Shown here piece after piece: positions 5,601 to 11,651 of a DNA stretch of 11,651 nucleotides (within the stretch, counting starts at the first letter, position 1; the number at the start of each line of letters is the position of its first letter). Where the stretch lies: positions 1-11,651 of the forward strand of contig JAFXPL010000087.1 in the NCBI GenBank assembly GCA_017527945.1, written 5' to 3'. The notes below the pieces were generated by a model. It saw only the letters and a list, made by a program, of their open reading frames with translations, did not search any database and was not told the DNA's origin. A program made the position numbers and the translations under genes. The DNA comes from Bacteroidales bacterium. GTDB lineage: Bacteria; Bacteroidota; Bacteroidia; Bacteroidales; WCHB1-69.

Positions 5601-6443
5601 CTACCGTATCACCTTCGTGAACACCGGCGCCTTGTCTTTCTCCACCGTCACATATACTTGGATCTCGTCAGTGGGCATGTCCGGCTTGTCCTCGCGGGGA
5701 AGGTTGACGGCGGTGAAGAGGTATTCGGTGCCGTCGGGAAGGTCGCGGGAGGTCACCGTCTTGGCCTTGGCGTGGATCATCGGGTAGCCATCGACAGCCG
5801 CGTCGAAGATGGCGGCCTCTTCAGCGCTTGCCTCGTGCTGGGCAGGGAAGTCCGCCAACTGGACATATTCGCCCTCAAGGAATCCGTTGGCTTTCAGGAA
5901 ATTGTCCACCTCTTGGGTCATCGCTTCCAAACGGGCGGCGCGGACTCCGTAGCCGGGCAGGATCTCCGCACCAGGCTCAGCCACCGCCAAGTCCTTCACG
6001 CTGGATTCCAGTCCGCCGCTGCCGAAGGTGCAGAACGGCACGATCTTCTTGCCGCTGAGGTCGGCACCGTTGAGGAAGGCGGTCACGGGCGGCGCGTACG
6101 TCCCGAACCACACGGGGAAGCCGAGGAAGATGACATCATAGTTGGCGATGTCCGCTTTGACAGGTTGAATCTCAGGGAGGATGCCCTGCTCCTGGTCTTT
6201 CTTGCAACGGTCGATGGTGGCTTGGAAATCTGGGTCGTAGGGATTCACCATCGTGATTTCCTCGATGTCGGCACCGAGCTTGTTGGCAATTTCCACCGCC
6301 ACGGCCTTGGTGTTGCCGGTCTGGGAATAGTAGAGGACGAGCATCTTGGGGGCTTCCTCTTTCGGGGTTTCTTTCTTGGAACCGCAGGAGACGGCGGTCA
6401 GCGTCACGACTGCAAGGAGCAGCATCAGTTTGGGACTTTTCAT
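5601..6443 (-). CDS. Lipoprotein flavodoxin with C-terminal extension
   Basis: I start the gene at the ATG at 6443. It begins a typical Bacteroidales lipoprotein signal (MKSPKLMLLLAVVTLTAVSC) with acylated Cys20; longer frames upstream run through the promoter and repeat copy 5. After a short Lys/Glu linker, residues 33-188 form a flavodoxin domain (Flavodoxin_4-like): the FMN phosphate loop SQTGNTK at 40-46, GFPVWFG at 108-114 and TFGSGG at 139-144. Residues 190-280 are an extra, beta-rich region of unknown role. The protein should bind FMN and carry electrons, but it is anchored outside the cytoplasm, which is unusual because most flavodoxins are cytosolic. The leader GSKKE after the Cys has no acidic surface-export motif, so a periplasm-facing location is my inference. 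The -7 box is at 6471-6478. Its redox partner is unknown. Confidence 0.88.
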   Translation of the reverse strand: MKSPKLMLLLAVVTLTAVSCGSKKETPKEEAPKMLVLYYSQTGNTKAVAVEIANKLGADIEEITMVNPYDPDFQATIDRCKKDQEQGILPEIQPVKADIANYDVIFLGFPVWFGTYAPPVTAFLNGADLSGKKIVPFCTFGSGGLESSVKDLAVAEPGAEILPGYGVRAARLEAMTQEVDNFLKANGFLEGEYVQLADFPAQHEASAEEAAIFDAAVDGYPMIHAKAKTVTSRDLPDGTEYLFTAVNLPREDKPDMPTDEIQVYVTVEKDKAPVFTKVIR

Positions 6444-6470
6444 AGGATTATTCTTTTGAAATTCGAGATG

Positions 6471-6478
6471 CAAAAGTA
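6471..6478 (-). promoter_or_regulatory. -7 box of the flavodoxin gene
   Basis: Minus-strand TACTTTTG (plus-strand CAAAAGTA) is a perfect TAnnTTTG match, 27 bases upstream of the ATG at 6443. It lies between repeat copy 5 and the gene, which shows that the flavodoxin gene is a separate transcription unit from the transporter operon. It also supports the start at 6443 over longer frames. Confidence 0.55.
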
Positions 6479-6493
6479 CTTTTTTCTGATAAT

Positions 6494-6561
6494 TATCCCG
6501 CAGAACTCGCAGAATATCGCAGACTTTTTTTTCTTCGCAAATTAGTGTTGTCCGCGGGAAA
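6494..6561 (-). repeat. Intergenic repeat copy 5
   Basis: This copy directly abuts the transporter stop codon, with no base between. On the minus strand it reads TTTCCCGCGGA, then CTAATTTGCGAAGAA (a slightly worn core), an A-rich loop, then three spaced TCTGCG units ending in CTGCGGGATAA. The terminal ends CCCGC / GCGGG pair. It likely terminates the hydrolase-methyltransferase-transporter operon. Confidence 0.8.
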
Positions 6562-7542
6562 CTACACGAAGAACAAGCACACCCCCACCACGCTGATGAC
6601 GGCGCCAATGACCTCGCGGACCGTCACTTTCTGGTGGAAGAGGATGGCCGCCGGGGCGATGATGAGGATGGGCGTGAGGGCGAAGATGGTCTGCGCGATG
6701 CCTGCGGAGGTGTACATCGTGGCCAACAGCGACGCGCTGACCCCGATGAACGGTCCGAAGATGGTGGAGGCGAACACGCATCCCATCGCCTTGCGGTCGC
6801 GGACGGCGCTGCGCAGCTTCGCCAGCCCGTCCTTGCTGAACAGCATCAACGACAGGAAGAAGCCCGCCAGCCCGATGTAGGCGCGGATGGTGGTGGCGGC
6901 GAAAGGCACGCAGATGCTGACTGGCAACGGCAACAACGCCCCTTCAAAGACCGCGTCTTGGGAAATGTTGAGGGCCGTGAGCGCGGCATCGTAGTGTTGG
7001 AGTCCCATCTTGCTGAGCACCAGCCCGAAACCTTGGCAGATGCCGGCCATCGCCGCGTAGAAGATGCCCTTGGCGGGCAGTTTGAAACGCAGTCCATGAT
7101 GCTCAGAATCATCGTTTTTCGAGAGAATAGACAGGGCAATGCCGCTCAAGGTGACCACCATTCCGAGGATAGCGACAGGGCGCATCTGCTCCCCGAGGAG
7201 AATCCGTCCGGTGAGGGCTGCCGTGGGGGCCGAAAGGGTCATGAAGAGTTGCCCGAACCGCGACCCGATGTGGATGTAACCTTGCATCAGGCAGTAATCG
7301 CCGATGACGTAACCGACCACCCCCGAAAACAGCAGCCAGCCCCATGTGGCACCATCGGCATAGCGCGGATAGGGCACGCCCATCACCAACCAGAGGGTGA
7401 GGACGAGGAAACACAGCGACATCGTCATCCGTATCGTGTTGAACGGCAACGAGCCCATACGCTTCGAGCCCACCTCGGCGAAAAGCGCCGTGGCGGTCCA
7501 CGAAAGGGCGACGAACAACGAAATCAATTCTCCTATGAACAT
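6562..7542 (-). CDS. EamA-family (DMT) membrane transporter
   Basis: The 326-residue protein has about ten hydrophobic segments arranged as two similar halves (roughly 1-140 and 155-326), the layout of drug/metabolite transporters of the EamA family. Each half ends with the family's signature: LLGEQMRPVAILGMVVTLSG in the first, and FHQKVTVREVIGAVISVVGV in the second, where the usual GE is replaced. The ATG at 7542 is preferred over the TTG at 7545. It lies three bases beyond the stop of the upstream methyltransferase gene with no good ribosome binding site, so translation is probably coupled. These proteins export or import small metabolites across the inner membrane, and sequence alone does not give the substrate. 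It is the last gene of a three-gene operon, ended by repeat copy 5. Confidence 0.92.
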   Translation of the reverse strand: MFIGELISLFVALSWTATALFAEVGSKRMGSLPFNTIRMTMSLCFLVLTLWLVMGVPYPRYADGATWGWLLFSGVVGYVIGDYCLMQGYIHIGSRFGQLFMTLSAPTAALTGRILLGEQMRPVAILGMVVTLSGIALSILSKNDDSEHHGLRFKLPAKGIFYAAMAGICQGFGLVLSKMGLQHYDAALTALNISQDAVFEGALLPLPVSICVPFAATTIRAYIGLAGFFLSLMLFSKDGLAKLRSAVRDRKAMGCVFASTIFGPFIGVSASLLATMYTSAGIAQTIFALTPILIIAPAAILFHQKVTVREVIGAVISVVGVCLFFV

Positions 7543-7545
7543 CAA

Positions 7546-8046
7546 CTATTTTTTTCGGATTTTTGGGGAAAAGCGTCCTGTCTGGTTGCAATACTTTTCG
7601 TATTCCTCACCGAAGTCACGGCGGAGACGTTCTTCTTCTGTTCGGACTTGCACGAGCATAATGGCCACAAACACAAAGAATACCACTAACGATTGCCAAG
7701 TCCACAACCAAATGCAACAACCTATCAGATAGACAAAAATGCCCGTCAGCATCGGGTTTCGACTGAGACGGTAGGGACCATCGGTCATCAGGTGCTTGGT
7801 GCGCGGGGCGACCTCGTGGCCGAAGGCGTCCATCGGATTGCCGTCGCCCACGCGGCGCATATAGACGATGGCCCAGGTGCTCAACACCAAACCATCAAGA
7901 ATACAAAACAGGGCTATTCCCAATAGGAAAGGATGCGGCAACTTGAAGGCTGGCATCTTTGAGCATAACCACATAATCACGGGTAAACCAACTACAAATA
8001 GCAGAAACCCGAGTACGTAACCGAATAATTCTTTAAAATTGTCCAT
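7546..8046 (-). CDS. ICMT/PEMT-like membrane methyltransferase
   Basis: The 166-residue protein has four to five hydrophobic segments (about 9-28, 40-62, 101-117, 118-134) and the C-terminal signatures of the isoprenylcysteine carboxyl methyltransferase / phospholipid methyltransferase family: DGPYRLSRNPMLTG at 89-102 and RTEEERLRRDFGEEYEKY at 135-152, with the paired Glu residues and R-x-P-like end (GRFSP). These bind S-adenosylmethionine in the membrane. Bacterial members methylate lipids or other hydrophobic substrates; protein prenylation is not expected here. It starts four bases after the hydrolase stop and ends three bases before the transporter start, so it is the middle gene of a compact operon. 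The family is clear and the substrate is unknown. Confidence 0.88.
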   Translation of the reverse strand: MDNFKELFGYVLGFLLFVVGLPVIMWLCSKMPAFKLPHPFLLGIALFCILDGLVLSTWAIVYMRRVGDGNPMDAFGHEVAPRTKHLMTDGPYRLSRNPMLTGIFVYLIGCCIWLWTWQSLVVFFVFVAIMLVQVRTEEERLRRDFGEEYEKYCNQTGRFSPKIRKK

Positions 8047-8050
8047 GATA

Positions 8051-8824
8051 TCAGTTTTTTAGTTCACTACTAAAAAAAATTTCCTTGGAAGGAATCATCG
8101 TCCGAATCCTCCGCGCCACCTCCTCCGGGTGGTCGATTACCAGCTGTCCGTGGTTCATCTTCGGGAAGACCTCCACATGCGCTTCCGGACAGAGCGTGAG
8201 CAGATGCTTGGCCTGCGGTTTGGCTACGAAGGCCTCCTTGGTGCCGTGCCAATAGTGGATATCGGCTCCGTGAATAGATTCCAATTTGCTGGTATATACC
8301 GACTTGTACCCATCCAACACCGCACGGGTCTTCCCCGACGGATAGACCTTCCTGACCTCATCTAACAGCACATCGAAATAGTGCGAGTGGAACAGCCACC
8401 GCCAGAATCCGGTCCAGTGGTAGCAGGTCCAGACATTTAAAGCCTGGTAGTAGCGAAGCGGTCCCACCGTCCACTTGGGCAGCGGCAACAGCGGCGCGGC
8501 ATCCATAATGGCGTGGCTGATGACGATTTCGTTGCGCTCCAGCATCCGCGAGAGGATTTTCCCGCCCAACGAGAGTCCATAGGCGACATCTAACCGTCCG
8601 CCGAGGTTCTCCTGCACATAACGGATAGCCTGTGCCGCCTGGTCATCCACGGAGGTGAATCGCGAGGGCTTCCCGAGCAGGAATCCGTCAACATCCACCG
8701 TGACGATGAGGAAATCCTCCTTCAACAGCTCCATCAACGGAAGGAAAATCTCGTGCGAGACTCCCAAGCCGGGAAGCAGGAGGAGGGTTGGATTGTTCGG
8801 TTTGCCGTAAATGTGGAAATCCAT
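8051..8824 (-). CDS. Alpha/beta hydrolase
   Basis: The 257-residue protein has the alpha/beta-hydrolase order: oxyanion-hole loop LPGLG at 17-21, nucleophile elbow GLSLG with S85 at 83-87, a probable acid at E197 in HGTKEAF (where Asp is more usual), and the catalytic His at H225 in MNHGQ. A lid-like aromatic-rich insert (YYQALNVWTCYHWTGFWRW, 125-143) suggests a hydrophobic substrate. No signal peptide is seen, so it is cytoplasmic. It is the first gene of the operon with the membrane methyltransferase and the EamA transporter, which fits a lipid-like or small hydrophobic compound but does not prove it. The upstream region has only a degraded -7 box, TACTTATA (8850-8857), within an AGTACTT block like those before the Fic and flavodoxin genes. 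Confidence 0.9.
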   Translation of the reverse strand: MDFHIYGKPNNPTLLLLPGLGVSHEIFLPLMELLKEDFLIVTVDVDGFLLGKPSRFTSVDDQAAQAIRYVQENLGGRLDVAYGLSLGGKILSRMLERNEIVISHAIMDAAPLLPLPKWTVGPLRYYQALNVWTCYHWTGFWRWLFHSHYFDVLLDEVRKVYPSGKTRAVLDGYKSVYTSKLESIHGADIHYWHGTKEAFVAKPQAKHLLTLCPEAHVEVFPKMNHGQLVIDHPEEVARRIRTMIPSKEIFFSSELKN

Positions 8825-8896
8825 GGGTGTCGTTAATTGTTTATCTCGGTATAAGTACTATTTTTACAGCAGCATCATCATAAAAGACGGAACGTT

Positions 8897-9336
8897 TCAG
8901 GCGTGCGTGTTGCGGTAGGCTTCCAACCGTTGATTCAGCAAGTCGAAGAGTTCCTGGGTTTCATGGATAAGTCGTGGGTAGGGATGCCCTCTTGAGCGTC
9001 GACGAGCATCTTGTTCACTTGTCGAACTGCATTCCCAATGCCACGGGCTTTTTCCAATTTTTGCGCTTCTGTATTTTCATTATAGCGGATTCCTATCAGC
9101 TGTTTGGTGATATCCGTGAAGAAGAACTCCTCCACTTCTGAAAAGGGAATCTCCCAACTTTTCAAGCTGTTCATGATTACCTTGTCGTCTGTCACCTCCA
9201 AAAACGGTATTTTTTTGTTTTTTTCTTTCCACCATGAAACCGCAAAATAGAGTCCGAAACCCAAACAGAAGAGCCCAATCAACCATGATGACCATTTGAT
9301 GTTTCCATACATAGCCAGTGTATCTTTGCTTACCAT
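8897..9336 (-). pseudogene. STM3941-like membrane protein with frameshifted 3' end
   Basis: The uninterrupted frame (8935-9336, 133 residues) has one membrane helix (about 17-36), a Lys-rich linker, then a small soluble domain (VTDDKVIMNSLKSWEIPF...). It resembles STM3941-family proteins. After H121-D122 the frame yields a low-complexity tail, SMKPRNSSTC. In the frame shifted at about 8969-8970, the same DNA reads IHETQELFDLLNQRLEAY and four to five more residues to a TGA at 8897, which is the helical C-terminus expected of the family. One missing base in the DLI codons would explain it. Family members usually have a second, earlier membrane helix that is absent here. The gene overlaps the thioesterase stop by seven bases. 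It may be a recent pseudogene, a still-working variant or a sequencing error. Confidence 0.65.
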
Positions 9337-9713
9337 TTGGCCATGAATTTCTGGCTATCCACCACGAACCGTTCGTGGATGCCTTCGCCAACGAGTGTTT
9401 CACCTTCGAAGCATTTCACGGAGAAGACCAGGCGGCGGCGATCGACCTCGGTGAGTTCGGCCTCGCAGCGGATGGTCGCACCCACAGGGCTGGCTTTCAA
9501 GTGCTTGATGTTGACGGCGATACCGACGGTGGTGTTGCCCTCGCCGATTTTGTCGCACACGGCCATCAGGCAGGTTTTCTCCATCAGGGCGATCATCGCG
9601 GGGGTGGCGAACACCTCCAACGCGCCGGAGCCATAGACCGCGGCGGTGTCTTTGTGCTCCACCACAAGTTGTTCGCTGTGGCGGAGACCGGTAAGGTTGT
9701 TGTTATCTGTCAT
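9330..9713 (-). CDS. Hotdog-fold thioesterase, FlK-like
   Basis: I start at the ATG at 9713; the longer frame runs through the promoter. The 127-residue protein is a single hotdog domain. It carries FATPAMIALMEKTCL (35-49) and VGIAVNIKHLKASPVG (63-78). T37, E45 and H71 have the same spacing as the Thr42-Glu50-His76 catalytic set I recall for the fluoroacetyl-CoA thioesterase FlK, so it should hydrolyse a small acyl-CoA. The physiological substrate is unknown; many Bacteroidales have such genes without fluoroacetate resistance. The C-terminus (FMAKW) is slightly short and its stop lies inside the start of the STM3941-like gene, a 7-base overlap that implies coupled translation. The -7 box is at 9733-9740, divergent from the kinase promoter. 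Confidence 0.88.
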   Translation of the reverse strand: MTDNNNLTGLRHSEQLVVEHKDTAAVYGSGALEVFATPAMIALMEKTCLMAVCDKIGEGNTTVGIAVNIKHLKASPVGATIRCEAELTEVDRRRLVFSVKCFEGETLVGEGIHERFVVDSQKFMAKW

Positions 9714-9732
9714 AGCAGGATATTTTAGGGTG

Positions 9733-9740
9733 CAAAAATA
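9733..9740 (-). promoter_or_regulatory. -7 box of the thioesterase gene
   Basis: Minus-strand TATTTTTG (plus-strand CAAAAATA) is a perfect TAnnTTTG match, 19 bases upstream of the ATG at 9713. I see no exact TTTG -33 box at 19-21 bases. The box supports the 9713 start and a transcription unit of thioesterase plus the overlapping STM3941-like gene. Confidence 0.5.
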
Positions 9741-9810
9741 TTCTTTTTCCATTATCAATATATTGGCATTGTTGCTTGCCGTAAAAAAAATGTTTGGTCA
9801 ATAAGAATGT

Positions 9811-9842
9811 TTTTCACATTTCAAATAATAGTTGTATTTTTG
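9811..9842 (+). promoter_or_regulatory. Promoter of the cytidylate-kinase-like gene
   Basis: TATTTTTG at 9835-9842 is a perfect -7 box, and TTTT at 9811-9814 (one mismatch to TTTG) lies 20 bases before it. The start codon follows 48 bases later, giving a leader of about 40 bases. The divergent thioesterase promoter is about 100 bases away. Confidence 0.6.
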
Positions 9843-9890
9843 CCTCCAGTTTATATTTCCAGTTGAATCAATAACTTGTAAAATAATATT

Positions 9891-10523
9891 ATGCAAAGAA
9901 ATATCATCACCATCAACCGCGAATTCGGTTCGGGAGGCGGAGAAATCGCTCGACTAATGGGAGAAAAACTCGGTATGAAAGTGTACGACCGATCCATGTT
10001 GAACTGCATTGCGAAGCAATTCGATATGACGGTGGAGAACATAGAGCGGGTGAAGGCCCAGAAGACCAATTGGTGGAGCGACTTCTGTCGTTTCTACAAA
10101 CAGTTCGGTGCAGCCGCTCATACACCCAACCGACAGGCCGAGGTTACTCCGCTGAGCATCTTCTATGCGGAGGCGCGTGTATTGCGCGAACTGGCCGAAG
10201 AGGAGGATTGCATCATTGTAGGCCGCGCCGGTTTCCACATTTTCCGGGACCATCCCAATGCGTTGCACTTGCTTATCAGAGCCAATCGGGACGCCCGCAT
10301 TGCCCGTATTGCCCAAAAGCAAAATCTGTCCCTTGACGAAGCCGCCAAGATTCTTGACAAAGTGGACGAAGCTCGCGACACTTTCGTGAAAAATGTCGCC
10401 AACACCTCTCGCTATGATGCCCGTAACTATGACTTCACCTTCAATGTTACCGGCATGCAGATTGAAAAGGTAGCTGATTTTTTGGCAGAAAATATCCGCC
10501 ATAAAATAGAAATGAGCAAATAG
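9891..10523 (+). CDS. Cytidylate kinase-like family protein
   Basis: The 210-residue protein opens with INREFGSGGGEIAR (8-21), the P-loop of the cytidylate-kinase-like family (PF13189), followed by VYDRSML (31-37), an IIVGRAGFHIF core strand (108-118) with the RANRDARIARI (130-140) motif, and DKVDEARDTFVKNV (156-169), the LID-like stretch with Asp/Arg residues. These proteins bind ATP and probably phosphorylate a nucleotide or related small molecule. Family members are common in Bacteroidota alongside the true Cmk, so CMP kinase activity is not assured. No signal peptide is present, so it is cytoplasmic. It is monocistronic, with its own promoter (9811-9842), and is convergent with the DUF4143 ATPase and the membrane-gene remnant. 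Confidence 0.92.
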   Translation: MQRNIITINREFGSGGGEIARLMGEKLGMKVYDRSMLNCIAKQFDMTVENIERVKAQKTNWWSDFCRFYKQFGAAAHTPNRQAEVTPLSIFYAEARVLRELAEEEDCIIVGRAGFHIFRDHPNALHLLIRANRDARIARIAQKQNLSLDEAAKILDKVDEARDTFVKNVANTSRYDARNYDFTFNVTGMQIEKVADFLAENIRHKIEMSK

Positions 10524-10540
10524 CAGGGTTAAATCTGCTT
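10522..10540 (+). terminator. Weak hairpin after the kinase gene
   Basis: AGCAG (10522-10526) pairs with CTGCT (10535-10539) around an 8-base loop, overlapping the TAG stop codon and followed by only two to three T. It is the only hairpin I see at the kinase 3' end and would be a poor terminator. The usual repeat element is absent here. Confidence 0.25.
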
Positions 10541-10654
10541 TCAAGTCATAAAATTCGCGACCAAAAAAATCAGATGATACATGGCAAAGACCGTGGCGAA
10601 GAGGATTGCCAGAAGGTTCTTCCGGTCGATGGCGAACAGGATGAACTCGATTAT
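10541..10654 (-). pseudogene. Remnant of a membrane-protein gene (C-terminal end)
   Basis: A minus-strand frame of 37 codons with no start codon at its head reads IIEFILFAIDRKNLLAILF, then ATVFAMYHLIFLVANFMT and a TGA stop. It is a good charged-turn/transmembrane pattern, and third positions are mostly G or C, as in the neighbouring true genes. It lies directly downstream of the DUF4143 ATPase stop codon (nine bases away) and is out of frame with it. I read it as the last 3' piece of a polytopic membrane protein whose front part was replaced. It could be chance, given only 114 bases. The family is not recognised. Confidence 0.4.
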
Positions 10655-10663
10655 TCATTGTTC

Positions 10664-11651
10664 CTAATCCACTTTCTCCAGTTCGGGCAGGATGACGGTA
10701 TCGGAGGCTGCTGTTCCATTATGAAGAAACATACAATAATAAATGGGCAGGTAGGTGACACCCTTCTTCTTTTGCACTGCCCTTTCATTTGAAAACACGA
10801 TAGCTCGATGGATACCGTAGTCGGGAGTGTTCAGAAATTTTGTCAGAGCGCTGTGCTCTGTGTAATCTTTCCCTGATTTGACCTCCAATGGCAGCACCTC
10901 AAGACGCTCGTAGTCGTCTATCAGGAAATCCACTTCTCCTTTTTGTTTGTTGTCGTAGTAGTGAAGGTTAAAACCGTGAGCTTGCAACTCTTGTGCCACC
11001 ACCGATTCATATACCGTTCCCAAGTTGATGCTCTTGATGTTTTGCAACACCGCATTCACGTTGAGTCCGAAAAGCAAATGGGTCAGCAGCCCCACATCGT
11101 TCAAGTAGAATTTGACCAGACGTTTCTGTTCCGATTCAATCAAAGGGAAGTGGGGGTTACTGATGGCTGAGACCATCAATGCCACTCCCGAATTCGCAAG
11201 ATACTCAAATTCATCGGCATAATCTGAAAAGTCCTTGCCTTTTTTGTCTTCAATCTGCTTATAAACAATTCGTTTCTTTTTGTTTTCCAGTGCGCTGGGA
11301 ATCAAATCGTAGATGCGCCGGATTTTCAATTTATGCTCCGCATCATATTGTGATGAATCAATGCGGTAGAGTTCGTGGATGTCGTTGTGTACCGATCGTA
11401 CCCGCGTTATGTTCCTGTCTTCCAGATATTTGTTAATAGCCTCTGGAAGTCCTCCGATAAGCAAGTAGTATTGGAATCGTTTTAGCAACAGGGTATGCGT
11501 GTTTTCATCAAGAGCCTCCTCTTTCAGATAAGAATTGTGAATTTGGTCAATCCACTCCGTGCTAATGCCTGTTGCCCACAGGAACTCTTCAAAATCAAGC
11601 GGGTACATCTGCTTGATTTCCACGCTGCCGAGCGGCACAGAGGGCGTCTGC
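10664..11651 (-). CDS. ATP-binding protein, DUF4143 family, C-terminal part
   Basis: The frame runs off the right edge of the window. The GTG at 11638 is inside the gene, not its start, because the frame stays open to the edge. What is present (about 328 residues) is the part after the AAA ATPase domain: the MYPLDFEEFLWA motif (11-22), the GGLPEAI element (62-68), a winged-helix-like middle (about 105-180), and the C-terminal DUF4143 domain (PF13635) with a PD-(D/E)xK nuclease-like core, GEVDFLI (234-240) and PLEVKSG (250-256), with D237, E252 and K254 as likely acidic/basic residues. The Walker motifs should lie outside the window. These proteins are very common, often multicopy and of uncertain role. 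The base composition is more AT-rich than the left neighbours, which fits acquisition. Confidence 0.88.
   Translation of the reverse strand, partial: QTPSVPLGSVEIKQMYPLDFEEFLWATGISTEWIDQIHNSYLKEEALDENTHTLLLKRFQYYLLIGGLPEAINKYLEDRNITRVRSVHNDIHELYRIDSSQYDAEHKLKIRRIYDLIPSALENKKKRIVYKQIEDKKGKDFSDYADEFEYLANSGVALMVSAISNPHFPLIESEQKRLVKFYLNDVGLLTHLLFGLNVNAVLQNIKSINLGTVYESVVAQELQAHGFNLHYYDNKQKGEVDFLIDDYERLEVLPLEVKSGKDYTEHSALTKFLNTPDYGIHRAIVFSNERAVQKKKGVTYLPIYYCMFLHNGTAASDTVILPELEKVD

Noticed and set aside
5658..6545. Long plus-strand open frame of 295 codons
   Set aside because: It lies antisense to the flavodoxin gene, lacks a family match, and reads through the flavodoxin promoter and repeat copy 5. 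It is a shadow of GC-rich coding DNA.
355..6561. CRISPR array
   Set aside because: The repeats are 1-3 kb apart, diverged and separated by genes; there are no regular spacers and no cas genes.
6634..7689. Long plus-strand open frame of 351 codons, very rich in Glu, Gly and Arg
   Set aside because: It is antisense to the EamA and methyltransferase genes; its composition is that of a shadow frame, not a protein.
9330..9713. Fluoroacetate-resistance function for the FlK-like thioesterase
   Set aside because: The catalytic spacing matches, but no fluorometabolite gene is nearby and such thioesterases are widespread; a specific substrate cannot be claimed.

Overview
The window looks like chromosomal DNA of a Bacteroidota bacterium, most likely order Bacteroidales. 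The reasons are repeated TAnnTTTG promoter -7 boxes (TATTTTTG or TACTTTTG) in front of genes, weak A-rich ribosome binding sites, Bacteroidales-type signal peptides and lipoprotein signals, and the family content (STM3941-like, WG-repeat, DUF4143 ATPase, cytidylate-kinase-like). I cannot name a genus. I see no rRNA, tRNA, CRISPR array, transposase, phage gene or replication origin.

Layout, left to right. The window opens inside a plus-strand gene for a membrane ferredoxin of the NapH-like type. A run of minus-strand genes follows: a small secreted WG-repeat protein (428-907), a possible tiny ORF (1120-1233), a Fic-domain AMP-transferase with its own inhibitory helix and a winged-helix tail (1481-2509), a short-chain dehydrogenase (2626-3336), a 677-residue exported beta-propeller-like protein (3426-5459) and a lipoprotein flavodoxin (5601-6443). 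Next comes a tightly packed minus-strand operon transcribed as alpha/beta hydrolase (8051-8824), ICMT-like membrane methyltransferase (7546-8046) and EamA transporter (6562-7542). Upstream of it lie an STM3941-like membrane gene with a frameshifted 3' end (8897-9336) and the thioesterase it overlaps (9330-9713). The thioesterase is divergent from a plus-strand cytidylate-kinase-like gene (9891-10523). The right edge holds the C-terminal part of a DUF4143 ATPase (10664 to the edge), with a remnant of a lost membrane-protein gene just past its stop codon.

The most distinctive structure is a family of about 70-bp intergenic repeats (355-420, 1034-1095, 1391-1470 divergent, 2549-2620, 5527-5595, 6494-6561). 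All have the same orientation. Each begins 0 to 24 bases after the stop codon of a minus-strand reading frame, so they behave as sense-oriented 3'-UTR modules. They have partial terminal inverted repeats, an inner CGCAGA/TCTGCG hairpin and flanking A/T tracts, which suggests a bidirectional terminator or a small mobile repeat that settles behind stop codons.

Most genes look like independent housekeeping or accessory functions with their own promoters. The only clear multigene unit is the hydrolase-methyltransferase-transporter operon, with the thioesterase/STM3941 pair as a second, overlapping unit. I found no convincing new multigene system. The repeat family, the frameshifted gene, the membrane-gene remnant and the small transcription unit near 1120-1364 are the items most worth following.
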